In this document: one piece after another, positions 30,437 to 42,094 of the stretch | How the letters are laid out: each line of letters begins with the position of its first letter | Numbering within the stretch: position 1 is the stretch's first letter | Origin: Ricinus communis | Lineage: Eukaryota; Streptophyta; Magnoliopsida; Malpighiales; Euphorbiaceae | Assembly: GCF_019578655.1 (NCBI RefSeq) | Contig: NC_063262.1 | Coordinates: 20,343,582 to 20,407,581, forward strand | Length of the DNA stretch: 64,000 nucleotides | Direction of reading: 5' to 3' | Translations under genes and position numbers: made by a program | Notes under the pieces: model-generated | Seen by the model: only the letters and a program-made list of their open reading frames with translations | Database searches by the model: none | What the model was told of the DNA's origin: nothing

Positions 30437-30661
30437 TGTAACTTGGATCAAGGAGAGAGAAGTTTGTGAAAGATTATGATTTAATGAATTAGCAAAAAAA
30501 ATATAACTATATACATATATATACATCACTAAAGAGACCGAAAAGCTATTATGTTAAATTAGCTACAGTTCTATTGGCTACTAGACTAACTAACTTGCTG
30601 ATGTATCCATTCTTTAACTTTGACTTGTAAAAGCCTCATCATTCCTTTGCTCTTCTTCACA
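30437..30661 (-). repeat. 5' LTR of the minus-strand Copia element
   Basis: On the minus strand it runs from TGTGAAGAAGAGCAAAGG to GATCCAAGTTACA, followed directly by the mutated primer-binding site. The right flank on the plus strand is ATTGC. Confidence 0.8.
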
Positions 30662-32817
30662 ATTGCTATTACTAGTTACTTTCTTTTATTTCACCAAAAA
30701 GAAGAATTTAATACCAGTTTGCTCATGCATACATTACACATGTTTCTCTTTTTTTCTTCCTCTTCAATTCTACAATTTTTATATTTTATTCTCTATTTCA
30801 TTAGACTTGATATAATTTGCAATCCAACTATATATCATTAGTAATAAAAAATGGAGATGGATGATAATTAAATTTTAAATTATATATTTAGACTTTTATC
30901 ACTTATTACTCCTTTTCTCTTTTTTATTCGATAAAAAAAAAGATATAATATAATCCTACTCATGTACACATTAAATATTTTTTTTAGAAATTTTTTTATG
31001 TTTTATTTTCTATCTCACTGTAGTTGATATCATTTGTATTCCAATTATTTATTATTTTCGATGAAAAATGGAAAGGATGGTTTTCATTATTTGATCTCAT
31101 CCGATTTGAAATGGCCATGAGTACGATATTCACCCAATAACTAATATCAAACTTAAATTTATTTAAAATACAATTATCTTAAATTAAATTAGTACTGTCC
31201 ATATATTATCTAAATCCTTCCAAATTCGATTATATTTTATATTTATAAATATTTTACAGGCGTTAATCAGATAATGAGTATTCTATCTACTAGAAACTCG
31301 TTTTATAAATAAATTTGTATAATAAAATGAATATTTGTTTATTTAATATATAAATATTAATAAAATCAAATTAATAAAATACCTATCATAATGAAACAAA
31401 AATATTAATTAGATAAAAAAAATTAATAAGATCTAATTAATCAAATACAAGTAAACTATTAATATAAAGACTACCCATAAATATAAAACTCGAACTCTAT
31501 TTATACCCATTATAGCTAGTGAAAAAATAAACTTAAATTCGGTCAAATTCGGTTATATACTTTTCAAATCTATCCTATTAAAATCAGGTATCTGAAAATA
31601 CCTAGGTTTGTTGCCATCTTTAGATAATAGTAACATTGTATTGAAATTTTATACAAATTGTACTATAAAATGGCATAATTATATAAAAAAAAGGTATATA
31701 AACTCATTAAAATTCATCAATTTTTTAATTTTAAAAGTCAAAATTTAATATTTAAATTTTTTTAATATGTATAAAAGAATCTGTACGTTTATTAAAATTT
31801 GACAACTAAGTATTTGATCATAATAGAGTCATCATAGTATCCCACAGTATGGAAGAATAACTTTTCATCCATAAATCACCTGCCACTAATATAAAAATGA
31901 AATAATTTATTGTTGACGACAGTAATCCTAATTATGATATTGATTATTAATACTTTATGACCATTATCCTTATTTATTTATTGTTTTTATTTTTAGGGTT
32001 TAAATTGCCTCTAAATATAGAAGTTATCTTCCACTCAATTGTTTCTAAGGATCAAATTGATCAAACCTAAAATTATTAAATACAATAGACACAACTTCTA
32101 CCAAGAGGTCAAATAACTTCAAAATTTAACTCAAAATGGTGTATGGAACTCACTCCTTATAAACATTTAAAATAGTAAGATATACTTATTTTATTTTTTT
32201 TAAACAGAAAAATTAATTCTTTCACCATAGATCACCATCTCGCCATTAATACTGGAATATAAAAAATACTCTCACATCAATTGCAATTACTGTCATCACT
32301 TCCAATTGGTAAGTTGCTACTCTTCACCATATTAATAAGCACCAAATATTAATAAGCATCAATGAAAAATTTTAAACACATTAACATATCTCTACATATA
32401 GATAAAAAAAATAACTCAATACTAATTGCACACCTTTTTCACTGTTTAGTGATGCAAAAATCAACTCTTCACTAGCATCACGCAATCATAGCCATAATCA
32501 TTGCTCGCCGTGAAAGTTAGAAAATTAAAAAGAAGAATTCTCATCTTAATTATAGTTGCTTCCATAATACCAAACATCTAATAGTTTAGTAATAAATAAT
32601 TTTTAATTATAGTCGTTTATGAAATATTTGATGCACTTTCCTTTTTGGGTCTGTGTTGTTATACACAGACTAAAAAAGTTTAGATATTTGGAGCTATTTG
32701 GATTTTAATAAAAACTATGGGTTTATTTATCTAAATATTAATTTCACTATTATATTTTATTGAAATAGGCTCTAGCATCCATAAATTTTTATTTTAATCA
32801 ATTTCCAGATCACATGA
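30662..32817. other. AT-rich intergenic spacer
   Basis: AT-rich DNA with no long open frame. It contains a possible inverted-repeat element (31105-31620) and a stretch near 31980-32560 of somewhat higher complexity with CATCACC-type words but no coding signal. A 73-codon open frame at 30620-30841 starts inside the Copia LTR and has no domain. Confidence 0.5.
31105..31620. mobile_element. Possible small terminal-inverted-repeat element (MITE-like)
   Basis: The left end reads AAATGGCCATGAGTACGATA. The reverse complement of the right end reads AGATGGCAACAAACCTAGGT. They share an ATGGC-A start and a later TATT block, consistent with degenerate inverted termini of a non-autonomous DNA transposon of about 0.5 kb. 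The interior is AT-rich with no ORF. The match is imperfect and no target duplication was found. Confidence 0.3.
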
Positions 32818-33045
32818 GCTAGTCAAGTTGAAAATGCTCTCTCAGCCACTCTTCACCATCAGATCGTTTATAGATTGCAGGATCATGCATTTAACTTGCA
32901 GATCCCAGGCTTTCAAGCCTCATATGATGCTTTGTACATCATGGCTGATTCTGGTCAAACCCCTACAATAGTTCAAGCTCCTCGACAGTTTGAAAAGGAA
33001 GATCTACAGAAACTAATTCCTATTGAGTGGGTAACAAATTATTGA
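32818..33045 (+). pseudogene. Unassigned coding-like fragment (about 75 codons)
   Basis: An open plus-strand frame reads like real protein rather than AT-driven noise, with NLQIPGFQASYDALYIMAD and QAPRQFEKEDLQKLIPIEW. It has no start codon at its head, lies just after a TTTCCAG acceptor-like site, and ends at TGA (33043-33045). No promoter or downstream exon can be placed. A fragment of a retroelement or of a decayed host gene are both possible, and I cannot name a family. Confidence 0.35.
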
Positions 33046-34625
33046 GATGCTTTTATGGCAACAATAAAATATTGTTGCTAATAACTTTTTAAAATTTTAT
33101 AACAACAAAATAACTTCAATTTACTTTTTATTATCGTTTTATGTTTTTTAGATTTTTTAGTATACAATAAATTAATAATAATGGATTGAATTATAACTCT
33201 TTTGAACTATCAAAATACAAAGAAGCAGCTCTCATAACTAAAATGCTCCTAAAAATTGTTGGATAAAAGAAATACTCTCTTACCTCTGTTTTTAGTAAAA
33301 ATAGCGTCTCAACACCAAATCACTAGGGTTTCTTGAGGGACAATTGCACCAATTGGTAAATCCTTTTGCTTCGAGGTGTTAATTATTATAGATCACAAAC
33401 AACAAGTTTCAATGGCATGTAGATCTTGAGTTATAAGTGAATTGCAGATAAAGGCTTTTGGGAGTATTTTGATGCGTAAAGCTCCGGTGGTGCTCTCCTT
33501 TTACTGAAGAAGAGAAGGCTACTCTTACTCTAAGATCTGGTTTTAGGTTTGTTTTCGTTCTTCTTTTTTTTTTTTAGTTTTTTTACTTTTAGGTCTTTAG
33601 ATTTTTTTTACATGTATGTTTAGATATCCAATCAAAAAAATTATGGAATGAACTAAGACTGTTTAATCAATTATTATGTGGTTAGTAATTTCATTATTGC
33701 TCTCTCAATAAATTGGAGTTTTCATTTAATTTATTTTTATAATTTGAATTTTGGATACGAATGGTTTTTCCCCCTTTGAATTGAATGTTTTGTAAGGTAG
33801 ACTAATAGTATTAGTTGCTGCAACTATAGGGTTAATACAGAAGTACTCAACATCTTGAGGTAATTGATTTATGTACTTCTCATAGCTCGTACTAATGGAT
33901 GCTTTTGTTTATTTATTATCAGCTCAACATCATTGGTGCTTGATAAAATATTGATATTTGTAAGTCTTTTGAGGTCAGACATTCAGCAAAATCTTCCACT
34001 TTATAGATTTTGGAGGGGACGACGCTGAGTTAAAGAAAGAGTCCTTTCAAGATGAAAAATAGATTAAGAATAGCGAGATGGTGCGGCAAAACGAATGTAA
34101 TGGTTTAAGTTAGTTCCTTAGAAAAGTGAGAAAATGGTTGTTAGAGTTCTATGATGACTTACCTTCTTCTTCGTCTTTAGATTGCTTTTATAGCCATTAA
34201 TTAATAGATGGCAGTCTTTCTAGAAAGATTATCTAGACAGTTACAATTAAATTTCTTGGATTACGGCTTTCCAAACATGTGACCTATGTTTTTATGGGAT
34301 TACTTTGGTCTTGCTCATCTTTGTTTGATTGCTCCTATTTAATCGAACCAAAAACATACACATAAGATATGATGGTATCAGTAGGAACTAGAAGTCTGGG
34401 AGTTGACATGACATCTAATGGAATTAATTTCACTAGTTAAAAATGCATGGTTTGTAGTTTAAGAGTTTATGCAAATCAATAAGGTTGTGTGTGTATATAT
34501 ATAGTATAACTGAAACATCGAATTATGCAATGTGAACATGTAATCTAATCTACTGCAATAGAAGATATCAGTAAGGCCTACAGAAGCAAGCAACTGTTCT
34601 AAGTTAGCAAGGCATCAAGAGTAGA
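33046..34625. other. Mixed spacer, unassigned
   Basis: Composition is less AT-rich than the upstream spacer, but there is no convincing reading frame. Patches around 33290-33560 and 33940-34320 have exon-like word usage; I could not link them into a gene or recognise a transposon. Confidence 0.35.
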
Positions 34626-34895
34626 TCAGCTGCTTTTTTTCTTGAGAAATCGCTTTTCACTCTTTTTGTTTCTTGATTCCAAAGTGCTTTTAAGTGTATA
34701 TAGTTGATGGAGATACTTGGAGTGACCTTGCATTAGGCAATCAATGAACCACTCTGGCATCAAGAGAGTTGTTGTTGCTGCTCTATTGTGGGTATTTTCA
34801 TGTGTTAATTTTTTGATTTTATGTAACTGAATATCAAACATGTACTTACTGAGTAATTGACTTGAAAGGGCATATGTTTCATATGTTGAGCCCAC
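34626..34895 (-). other. Uncharacterised open frame (89 codons)
   Basis: A minus-strand frame with Met start and a Lys-rich end (KKSEKRFLKKKSS), containing the hydrophobic stretch MPEWFIDCLMQGHSKYL. I recognise no domain. The frame is also open upstream of the Met for several codons (PLFVGSTYETYALSS), and a GTAAGT donor-like string lies near its start, so it might be an exon with a read-through intron instead of a complete small gene. Chance is not excluded. Confidence 0.15.
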
Positions 34896-35177
34896 AAATA
34901 GAGGCTCTTTTCTTCAATCCACTTATTGGCCTTGCAATTGGACTTTGAATGCATGAATTATCATATATTAGGTGGATCAATTTATGCTTGTACTTATGAA
35001 TGGCAGTTCATATGAATGTTCCTGAAGTTGTGATTAAATCAAATCCCTAAAGACATTAATTTCCAATTCATGTTGATTATTAAATAATACTTGTTCAAAA
35101 TCTATCTTTGTCAAGATTTCTTATTCAAGTTTGATTTTATGATAAATGTGGTGAGCTATCAAAAATTAAGATTTAAG

Positions 35178-36183
35178 ATGGATGCTCTCTCTCTGCTTCT
35201 CAAGGATCCCTCGCCCTCTCTGTTGGAGGACAATTGGTCTACTAAGAAGGTTAAAGTTTGTGATTCTGAAGGAAAGACTCATTCTAGTTTGGTTAAGGAG
35301 GGAGTCTTATGCCGAGATAAGATCTCTCAGCTTTTTACACCAATGGATGAGGTGGTGGAGGGTCCAAAATATTTTGCTATTAATAAGGACGATGTTAGAA
35401 TTGGTAAAGAAAATAAAGTTCACTCTATTAAATTTTCGGATAAAATCTAGGATTTGATGGCAATGCATATGAAGAATATGGTGATGGTAAGGCTACTGGG
35501 AAGAACTATTGGTTATAAATTACTAGTATCAAAAATTGTTGACTCGTGGAACCCTAAAGATCTTTTAAGGTGATAGATCTTGATAATGATGATTTTATAG
35601 TGCATTTTGAGAATTGTATGGACACCTTGGTGAATAGACCATGGTCGGTGCTTGGTCACTATATCACCGTCTAGCCTTGGAATCTTATGTTTACCACGAA
35701 TGATGATAACTTAGCCTCGATTGCATCTTGGATTAGGTTCCTAGCCTTCCTCTTCAATATTACAACAAAAGTGTTTTAAGAGCAGTTGCTAATATAATAG
35801 GAAAACCTCTGCCTTTTGGCTACAAAACGCAAGAGGGTTAAAGAGCCAAGTATGCTAGAGTTATTGTAGAACTTGACCTAAGGAAGCCTCTTATTTCTAG
35901 ATTTAACATTGATGGAAGGATGCAGCGTGTTGAATATAAACCTCCCTATGATTGCTATAGGTGTGGGAGATATGGCCATGTTAGTGACCTGTGCAAATTT
36001 AAAGAAAAACAACAGGAGTCTTTGATGGTTGTGGAATAAGGAGATGGTACTCAACCGATGATAGGCAAGGCGACGGTGGTTGATTTCGACGAGCATATGG
36101 ATGACTGTTTGGGACCTTGGATGCATGCTGCTAAAAAAGGAAGGAAATTTGTTAAGAAGGCAGATGGGTAAGGATTTGGTGTT
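35178..36183 (+). pseudogene. LINE ORF1 (DUF4283, zinc knuckle), 3' truncated
   Basis: Starting at the ATG at 35178 the frame gives MDALSLLLKDPSPSLLEDNW and about 90 codons before the first stop. After frame changes it continues through a DUF4283-like stretch (about 35530-35690) with VHFENCMDTLVNRPWSVLGHY. A CCHC knuckle near 35940-36000 reads YKPPYDCYRCGRYGHVSDLC. This order (DUF4283, then zf-CCHC_4) is typical of ORF1 of plant L1-type LINEs, the RNA-binding partner of the endonuclease-reverse transcriptase. The sequence ends where the gypsy LTR begins at 36184. The matching ORF2 resumes at 42095 in the same orientation. Confidence 0.8.
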
Positions 36184-38995
36184 TGTCACGACCCCATCTG
36201 TGGGCCCGTGACCGGCACTAGGGAATGGGCAGGCGTAAGGCCACCGAATCCCGTAGTAAGTTTGACAATCACTGACTTAAATCAATATCATCTCATTTAA
36301 TATTATTGATTCCACAATTTCGTAACTATTAAATTTACACAATTAATTCGGTCTGCCAGAAGAATTAGGCGAGACCCGAAACTACAAAGAATTACAACTG
36401 ATACATCTACTATTTCAACTGCGGAGGATCTAAATTTTACAAATTAACATACCAAATCAAATACACCACCTGATGATGAAGGAGTCGGGTTACTAGATAA
36501 GAGTCGTGGGAAGACTATGATCATGATTTGAAAAATAATAAAATTGGGGTATGGGTCTAGAGTGAGTTAAAATCATATATCTAAAAACAGTTGCAAACAC
36601 CTCAATAATATATTTATTTAATTGAAATAAATACTAAGTCATATCATGCTTAAATAAAATAAAATAATTTCTTACATACTACGGGACGAAGTACTTCAGT
36701 AGAACCCTAATCCCAACACTAACATCTCGGTTAATCTCAACACTGACATCTCGACTAATCTCAACTCTAACATCTCGACTCTCTCATTCCAACAGAACTG
36801 GCGCCCAGAGAGCGAAGCTCGACCAGGGTCCTTAACTCCAATCCGGTCACTTAAAGTTTCCAAATAAGCCGGCGCCCAGAGAGCAATGCTCGACGAGGGA
36901 CCTTTACTCCGACAACCACCCTTTACTAAGCCCAGAGCGCGATGCTCGACCAGGGCAAGTCCTAAACTTTCCTTTTAAATTTTCCATTTTACCCCTTTTC
37001 CATCACTCACGGATTTATACCGGTGCACTCATCGAAATACTATGTTCTACTGTTGTCCCGTCCCGAGTCCTCATGCAATGATAAAATCAATGATAAAGGA
37101 AGAACATGCATGAATAGTAATTAAAAAGCATAATACATATGATTAATAATTAAATTAATAATTAAACTTGCAATAAAATAATCACGATAGCAAATAAAAA
37201 ATTTATGCATGACACGTGCATAACCGATATATGACTTTAACTCACAGCTTTGGCGAGCTCCTAGTTCTGCTCCGGTGCCTCGGGTGGAGTGAGCCGAACT
37301 GACAAATTATCTAATCACGGAAAATAGTTAATCAATAACATTGAAACAATTGACAATTCAATCTTAGGTCTAGACTCCTAGGATTGACTCTCTAAGAATC
37401 TCGACTCGAAAGAATTCTACCGAAAATCTGGCAGAACCTCTCCTAAAACACGGATGTTTACCTCCGGTAAAACGGGTCCAGGACCTGCTAGAAAAACACT
37501 TCAAATATTCAACAATTTAATACAACGGGAGTCGGGTTCCCAAGACTTCACTATTTTTCCTGACTTCACCACACAACACAATTCACGACTATGGCAGGCA
37601 GTCCAACCAACAATTATTTTTAACACAAAAATATTTTCTAATACACAGCACAATTCAATAAACACATAATTATACCAAAGAATTTCCAAAATCAACGGGC
37701 CAGAGAAAAATTACTGAGACGCTTGATCGCTCGGTCGACTCGCCTCCATCCGTTAGAGTCCAATCGATGATCCGAACACACCAACGGACTCGAAACGATG
37801 CGCTGATGACGATCCCTGCTTCTGATTTTTTTATCCGACCCCCGATCATCCGGAGAGATTTGCAAACGATTTTGGCCGTCGATTTGCAAACGGAGTCCGA
37901 TCGCCACGAAACCGGTGCCATTGCGAAGCTTGAGCTGAGGAGAGTCGGGATACGTCCTTCGTTCATCCATCCCTCGTCGGAAAAGCTGAAAAATGCCGGC
38001 TGCCCCCTACTTTCTCTCTCTACTGGATCTTCTATCTCCAGCCACCATTGGCACCGCCACTGCTGCCAAAAGGAAGCTCTTGCCGAGGGGAGCCGATCGC
38101 CACCGAGATCAACCGACATGGCCACGGAATGACCGAATGGCGCCCGGCTCTTCCTCGCTTTCCACCGGCCAGCTGCATGCTTCCGCCCCGGCCCGTGGTC
38201 GACCGACAATGCCCAACTTCTTCTTCTTCCTCGGCCTTCTCTCTCTCTCCCCAATTCTTTTCTCTTTTCTTCCTTTCAATATTGACATTAGGTCCCTGAA
38301 ATTTTCTTTCTTACCATTTGGTCCCTCAACTTTTTTAATTACTAGCATTTCGTCCTGCAAAAATTCCAATTAACCCCTAAACTTTTCTTTAGTTTTTCAA
38401 TTAAGCCGCTAACTATTTAATTTGGGCCAAATTAGAATTATTGAAAATACACAATTACATATATACCCTTGCCGACACATTTATTTACAAAAACACAACA
38501 TACAAATTTTCATTAAACCCCCATAATAATAAAATTATACTTTTAATCCTCATTCCAAAATAAATTTCTAATTTATTCCTAACAAACAATTAATTTAATT
38601 AATCAATTTGCTAACTATTTTTCAACTTAAAATTTAATGCCACTAGCTAATTAAAATACCAATTTCCTCAAAAATTCTTTTATAAAAACATCATTTACAA
38701 ATTCTTCCATAATTTTTCAATATATAATTTTATTTATATATATTTATATATACATTTGGAGAAAATTTAAATAATCAAAATATAATTTATTTCTCAAATA
38801 ATTTACTTAATTAATTTCTTAAATATCCAACTAATTAGGTATAGAAAAATAACTCATTTAATTGTCTAACATTAAAATTTCACTTAATTCATTCCAATTA
38901 AACCAAATAAAAATAAAATCAAATTAATTTAAATAAAAACTCATTTATTAATCATTATTATTATTATCTTTATTAAAAAAATTCTGGGTATTACA
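36184..38995 (-). mobile_element. Large Ty3/gypsy LTR (2812 bp), minus orientation
   Basis: On the minus strand it begins TGTAATACCCAGAA and ends GGGTCGTGACA. Immediately outside its start the minus strand reads AAGGGGGGAGAA, a classic polypurine tract, so this is the 3' LTR of an element transcribed on the minus strand. It belongs to the same family as the solo LTR at 9174-11511, with similar ends, a GC-rich centre (37700-38260) and the same hairpin-bearing repeats (36790-36960). Overlapping open frames in the GC-rich centre on both strands have no domain and are treated as composition artefacts. The flank at 36179-36183 (GTGTT) does not match the far side of the cluster. Confidence 0.85.
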
Positions 38996-39780
38996 TTCTC
39001 CCCCCTTTAAAAAAAATTTGTCCTCGAATTTAAAAGAACAAAGGGCTTCACACTAAGACTGAAACTAATTAAGGACCTCTCATCTCCAGCTCGGCTTCTT
39101 GGAAACTTTCCTCAGCAGAAATAAATTCAACCACAAGACCCATCGGCAAAACCTTTAAGCAAAACTGGCGAACCTGAATCCGCAATCCTGACTTACTGCT
39201 CCTCATAAATCAAATCTTCACTTACTTCCACACACTGAGGGTGCAATACGAGCAAAGGATCGAAAAATACACTTCCTCAATATAGACCTACGAATACTGG
39301 ATTGACCTTAGAAAACACTATTTGGCAGCAAGTCCAACTTGCATGCCACCTCACCAACCCGCCAACAAATCCAAAGGTCCCCATAACTTTCCTTCCTTAC
39401 AAAACCACATCACTTCTGGCACAAAAGATGCCTTAGGATTACATACTCCTCTGCTTCCAAAAAGCTGTCTTCAGCTGCTCGCGAGAAAAGAATATCCTTT
39501 AAAAAGATCGGGACTAACTCTGGTCCTACTAAAAATCCACTCGCCAACTTCCTTCCTAAAGACGTGTCCCTTTACACATACAGGAAATCCTTAACATCCA
39601 CATCACATCATTTCATCCATTTAGTTGCCATGACCGATACATGACCATACCATCCTGACACAAATTTCTCTTCGACTGAAATCCAAAAGCCTCCTCTATC
39701 ATTCAACATAGGGCTTACTGCGCCACCGATTAATTCTCACAGCAACTGAGCTTGTCATCCAAAGAATCCCAAGCTAACAC
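38996..39780 (-). pseudogene. Decayed gypsy internal region (pol C-terminus)
   Basis: Just inside the polypurine tract (complement at 38996-39010) the minus strand keeps weak traces of the C-terminal end of a Ty3/gypsy polyprotein. One is a SEDLIYEEQ-like motif near 39200; another is a VEFISAEESFQEAE-like segment near 39080-39130, where chromodomain-type elements have a VEEATWE motif. Stops and shifts abound. A 90-codon plus-strand open frame at 39322-39594 is a shadow. Protease, reverse transcriptase and most of the integrase are missing. Confidence 0.5.
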
Positions 39781-39925
39781 AATTTACTTTGAAAGATTTA
39801 CTTATTTATTCGCTTTATAATCATCACTGATAAAAATTTATTATATACTAAGAAAAATACTTTATAAAATCATAAAATCTCTAATGGTTCCTTTATATAA
39901 AATTTTACAATATTGCGCACTAGGG
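39781..39925. other. Short AT-rich junction
   Basis: AT-rich sequence between the gypsy internal remnant and the Athila-like LTR. Nothing is recognisable. Confidence 0.4.
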
Positions 39926-41215
39926 TGATGATGCCCTGATGGGCTCTTTATGCAACCTACACCTAAGGCAGTGAACCTACCGATGCAGCCTAGCACTAGT
40001 GAGTATCAAGGTCGTATCCGTGGAGATCGGGTGAACCTAGAGTTACTACTGTTTGCTATGTTATCTAGTCTGAAATAGGGTGTGAAAGTTCTAACATACC
40101 AGCTAATGGTTATGAGTGCAATTAAGTAAATGAAGGACAACGAGCAATCAAAAGACAATTGTAAAGAGAGAAACAAACCCAAAAGGGAGCCTAAATGATG
40201 GAATTCTAAAGATGGATTTTATGGATTGCCGATCTTGCTTACCCGTGCCTAAATCCTGAATTGAATCTCGGTTCCTCTCTCGAGCTTACCGGATTCCTAA
40301 ACCTGCACTAACCTAATGGAATCTCTTCCTATCGGATTACTACATATTAGCATTAAGTATGATTTAAAACTATTAAGAGTTATTAGTTCTTAATCCGGCA
40401 AGTAAATCAACCTTATCTCTAAATTTAACTACCAGTCCTTACTATTCAATGTCCAGTTGTAACAAGCATTTCTCAATGTCAAGAAACAACCTAATAAACA
40501 ATTAATCCAACGTCTCAAATTAACTGAATCAAACTTTTATTACTGAATAGCAAGAAGATTGCAAGAATGACAATTATAAAAACTAACAATTAAGCATAAT
40601 CCATCAACAAAGGTGAACCCTAATGGATTCAAAAGATCTAGCTACTCATGTTCATGGTTAAAGCAATTAGGGAACAAAATAAGGAAAAACAAATTAAAAG
40701 CATGTACACCCTTCTCTTTCAAGCTGAATGAGAAACCCTAAAATTGCAAATTCGAAATCTCAAACCCTAGTTGCCTCTTGAATGCTCCCAAAGTTTGTCT
40801 TGATCTTCAATTCGATGTTGGAACAAGTGAAATCCCTCCTTCAATTGATGAATTTTTTGATCTCTCAAGGTCTACAATTGAGGTATAGGAAAACAATTGA
40901 TTAAGTGTGTGTCTTGAAATTGAGTCCAAAAATCGTCTCTCCTCCAAAAGAACTCAAAATTGCCTATATAGTTGATTCAGCATGGCCGGAGTCCAGGCTG
41001 TGATGATTCAACAGAGGAGTCGGTCACTCCTTCCAAGACGATGCCCAAGCCGGTCTTTGAGCCACCACAGGCCGTGGTGGCTACTAAGTCGTCTTTGAAA
41101 TGGCACAATTGGGGATAGCCTCTTGGTAATTCAGCACGACTGGAGTCCAGGCTGTGCTCAACCCTCGGGGTGCTAGTTCTCACCCAATTTGATGGATTTT
41201 AGTCTATAATCACAC
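39926..41215 (-). mobile_element. Athila-like LTR nested in the gypsy element
   Basis: It is homologous in block order to the LTR at 51770-53399. Both start (plus strand) with TGAT, then have CCTAAGGCAGTG about 50 bases in, then a GAGTA-C-A-G block, a TGTTCATGGTTAAAGC or TGTTCATTATCAAAACC block, and an ACACCCTT block. The right end, near ATAATCACA at about 41215, is approximate. No internal region adjoins it, so it behaves as a solo LTR, but I could not confirm a target duplication (left flank TAGGG). A minus-strand 68-codon frame at 40977-41183 has no domain. Confidence 0.6.
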
Positions 41216-41345
41216 GTATTTCCCTCGATTATTGATGGTGTCCTTCGAAAATGACCTGAAACGAGAAAGGAAATAAAAGACAGGTGATTCTAGCATAAAA
41301 CGGGATAATCTTGCATAAAAATGTAAACAATCGAGCATGAAAACA
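41216..41345. other. Short unassigned junction
   Basis: About 130 bases between the Athila-like LTR and the truncated gypsy LTR, with a repeated GCATAAAA motif (about 41293 and 41313). It is probably internal gypsy sequence, but I cannot assign it. Confidence 0.3.
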
Positions 41346-42094
41346 TAACTGATACATATACTATTTCAACTGCGGAGGATCTAAGATTTTACAAATTAAC
41401 ATACCAAATCAAATACACCACCCGATGATGAAGGATTCAGGTTACTAGATAAGAGTCGCGGGAAGACTAACAGTCATAGATCTGAAAAATAATAAAATTG
41501 AGACTGCCAGTCTCGAGAGTGAGTTAAAATCATATATCTAAAAACAGTTGCAAACACCTCAATAATACATTTATTTAATTGAAATAAATACTAAGTCATG
41601 CAAAAATAAATGTGTCATGTCATGCTTAAATTAAATAAAATAATTTCTTACACACTACGGGACAGAGTACTTCAGTAGAACCCTAATACCAACACTAACA
41701 TCTCGACTAATCTCAACTCTAACATCTTGACTCTCTCATTCCAACAGAACTGGCGCCCAAAGAGCGAAGCTTGACCAGGGTCCTTAACTCCAGTCTGGTC
41801 ACTTAAAGTTTCCAAATAAGCCGGTGCCCAGAGAGCAATGTTCTTATAATTCATTCTTAAAATAAATCACTTAATTAATTTTTTGCCTTCAAACTAGCTA
41901 AATATAGTTGAATAGATGCTTTTTATGTTTAAGATTCTCAATGATGGTCTCTTATAAATCATTCCATTTAAAATAAGAATTATTTACTCTAATCACATAT
42001 ATTAAATTTTAAAATTTATGGTTTTATTATTATCATCATCACAATCCTTAGCTATTATTATTATTATTAAAAAGAAAAAATCTCAGGTATTACA
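41346..42094 (-). mobile_element. Truncated, internally deleted gypsy LTR (second copy)
   Basis: From AACTGATACAT at 41346 to about 41850 it follows 36400-36890 almost base for base. It then jumps to sequence matching the outer end of the large LTR and closes with GGTATTACA at 42094. Roughly 1.9 kb of centre and the inner 200 bases are missing, so no primer-binding site remains. In orientation and position it is the 5' LTR of the same minus-strand element whose 3' LTR is 36184-38995. The flank after it (ATTCT) does not match GTGTT at the other end. Confidence 0.8.

Larger units (their letters stand above)
25776..30661 (-). mobile_element. Degenerate Ty1/copia retrotransposon, complete with both LTRs
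   Basis: Similar LTRs in the same orientation lie at 25776-25984 (209 bp) and 30437-30661 (225 bp). On the minus strand they start TGTGAAGAA and end CCAAGTTACA. Flanking 5-mers are ATTGT on the left and ATTGC on the right, a target duplication with one mismatch. Beside the 30437 LTR the minus strand reads TGGTATTAAAGC, a mutated form of the usual initiator-Met primer site TGGTATCAGAGC. The internal region keeps gag, integrase, reverse transcriptase and RNase H motifs in Copia order. The LTRs have diverged clearly and the frames are broken throughout, so the insertion is old. Confidence 0.85.

Noticed and set aside
37670..38373. Overlapping long ORFs on both strands, one of 194 codons
   Set aside because: They fall in the GC-rich centre of the large gypsy LTR. 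Frames are open on both strands because stop codons are rare at this composition.
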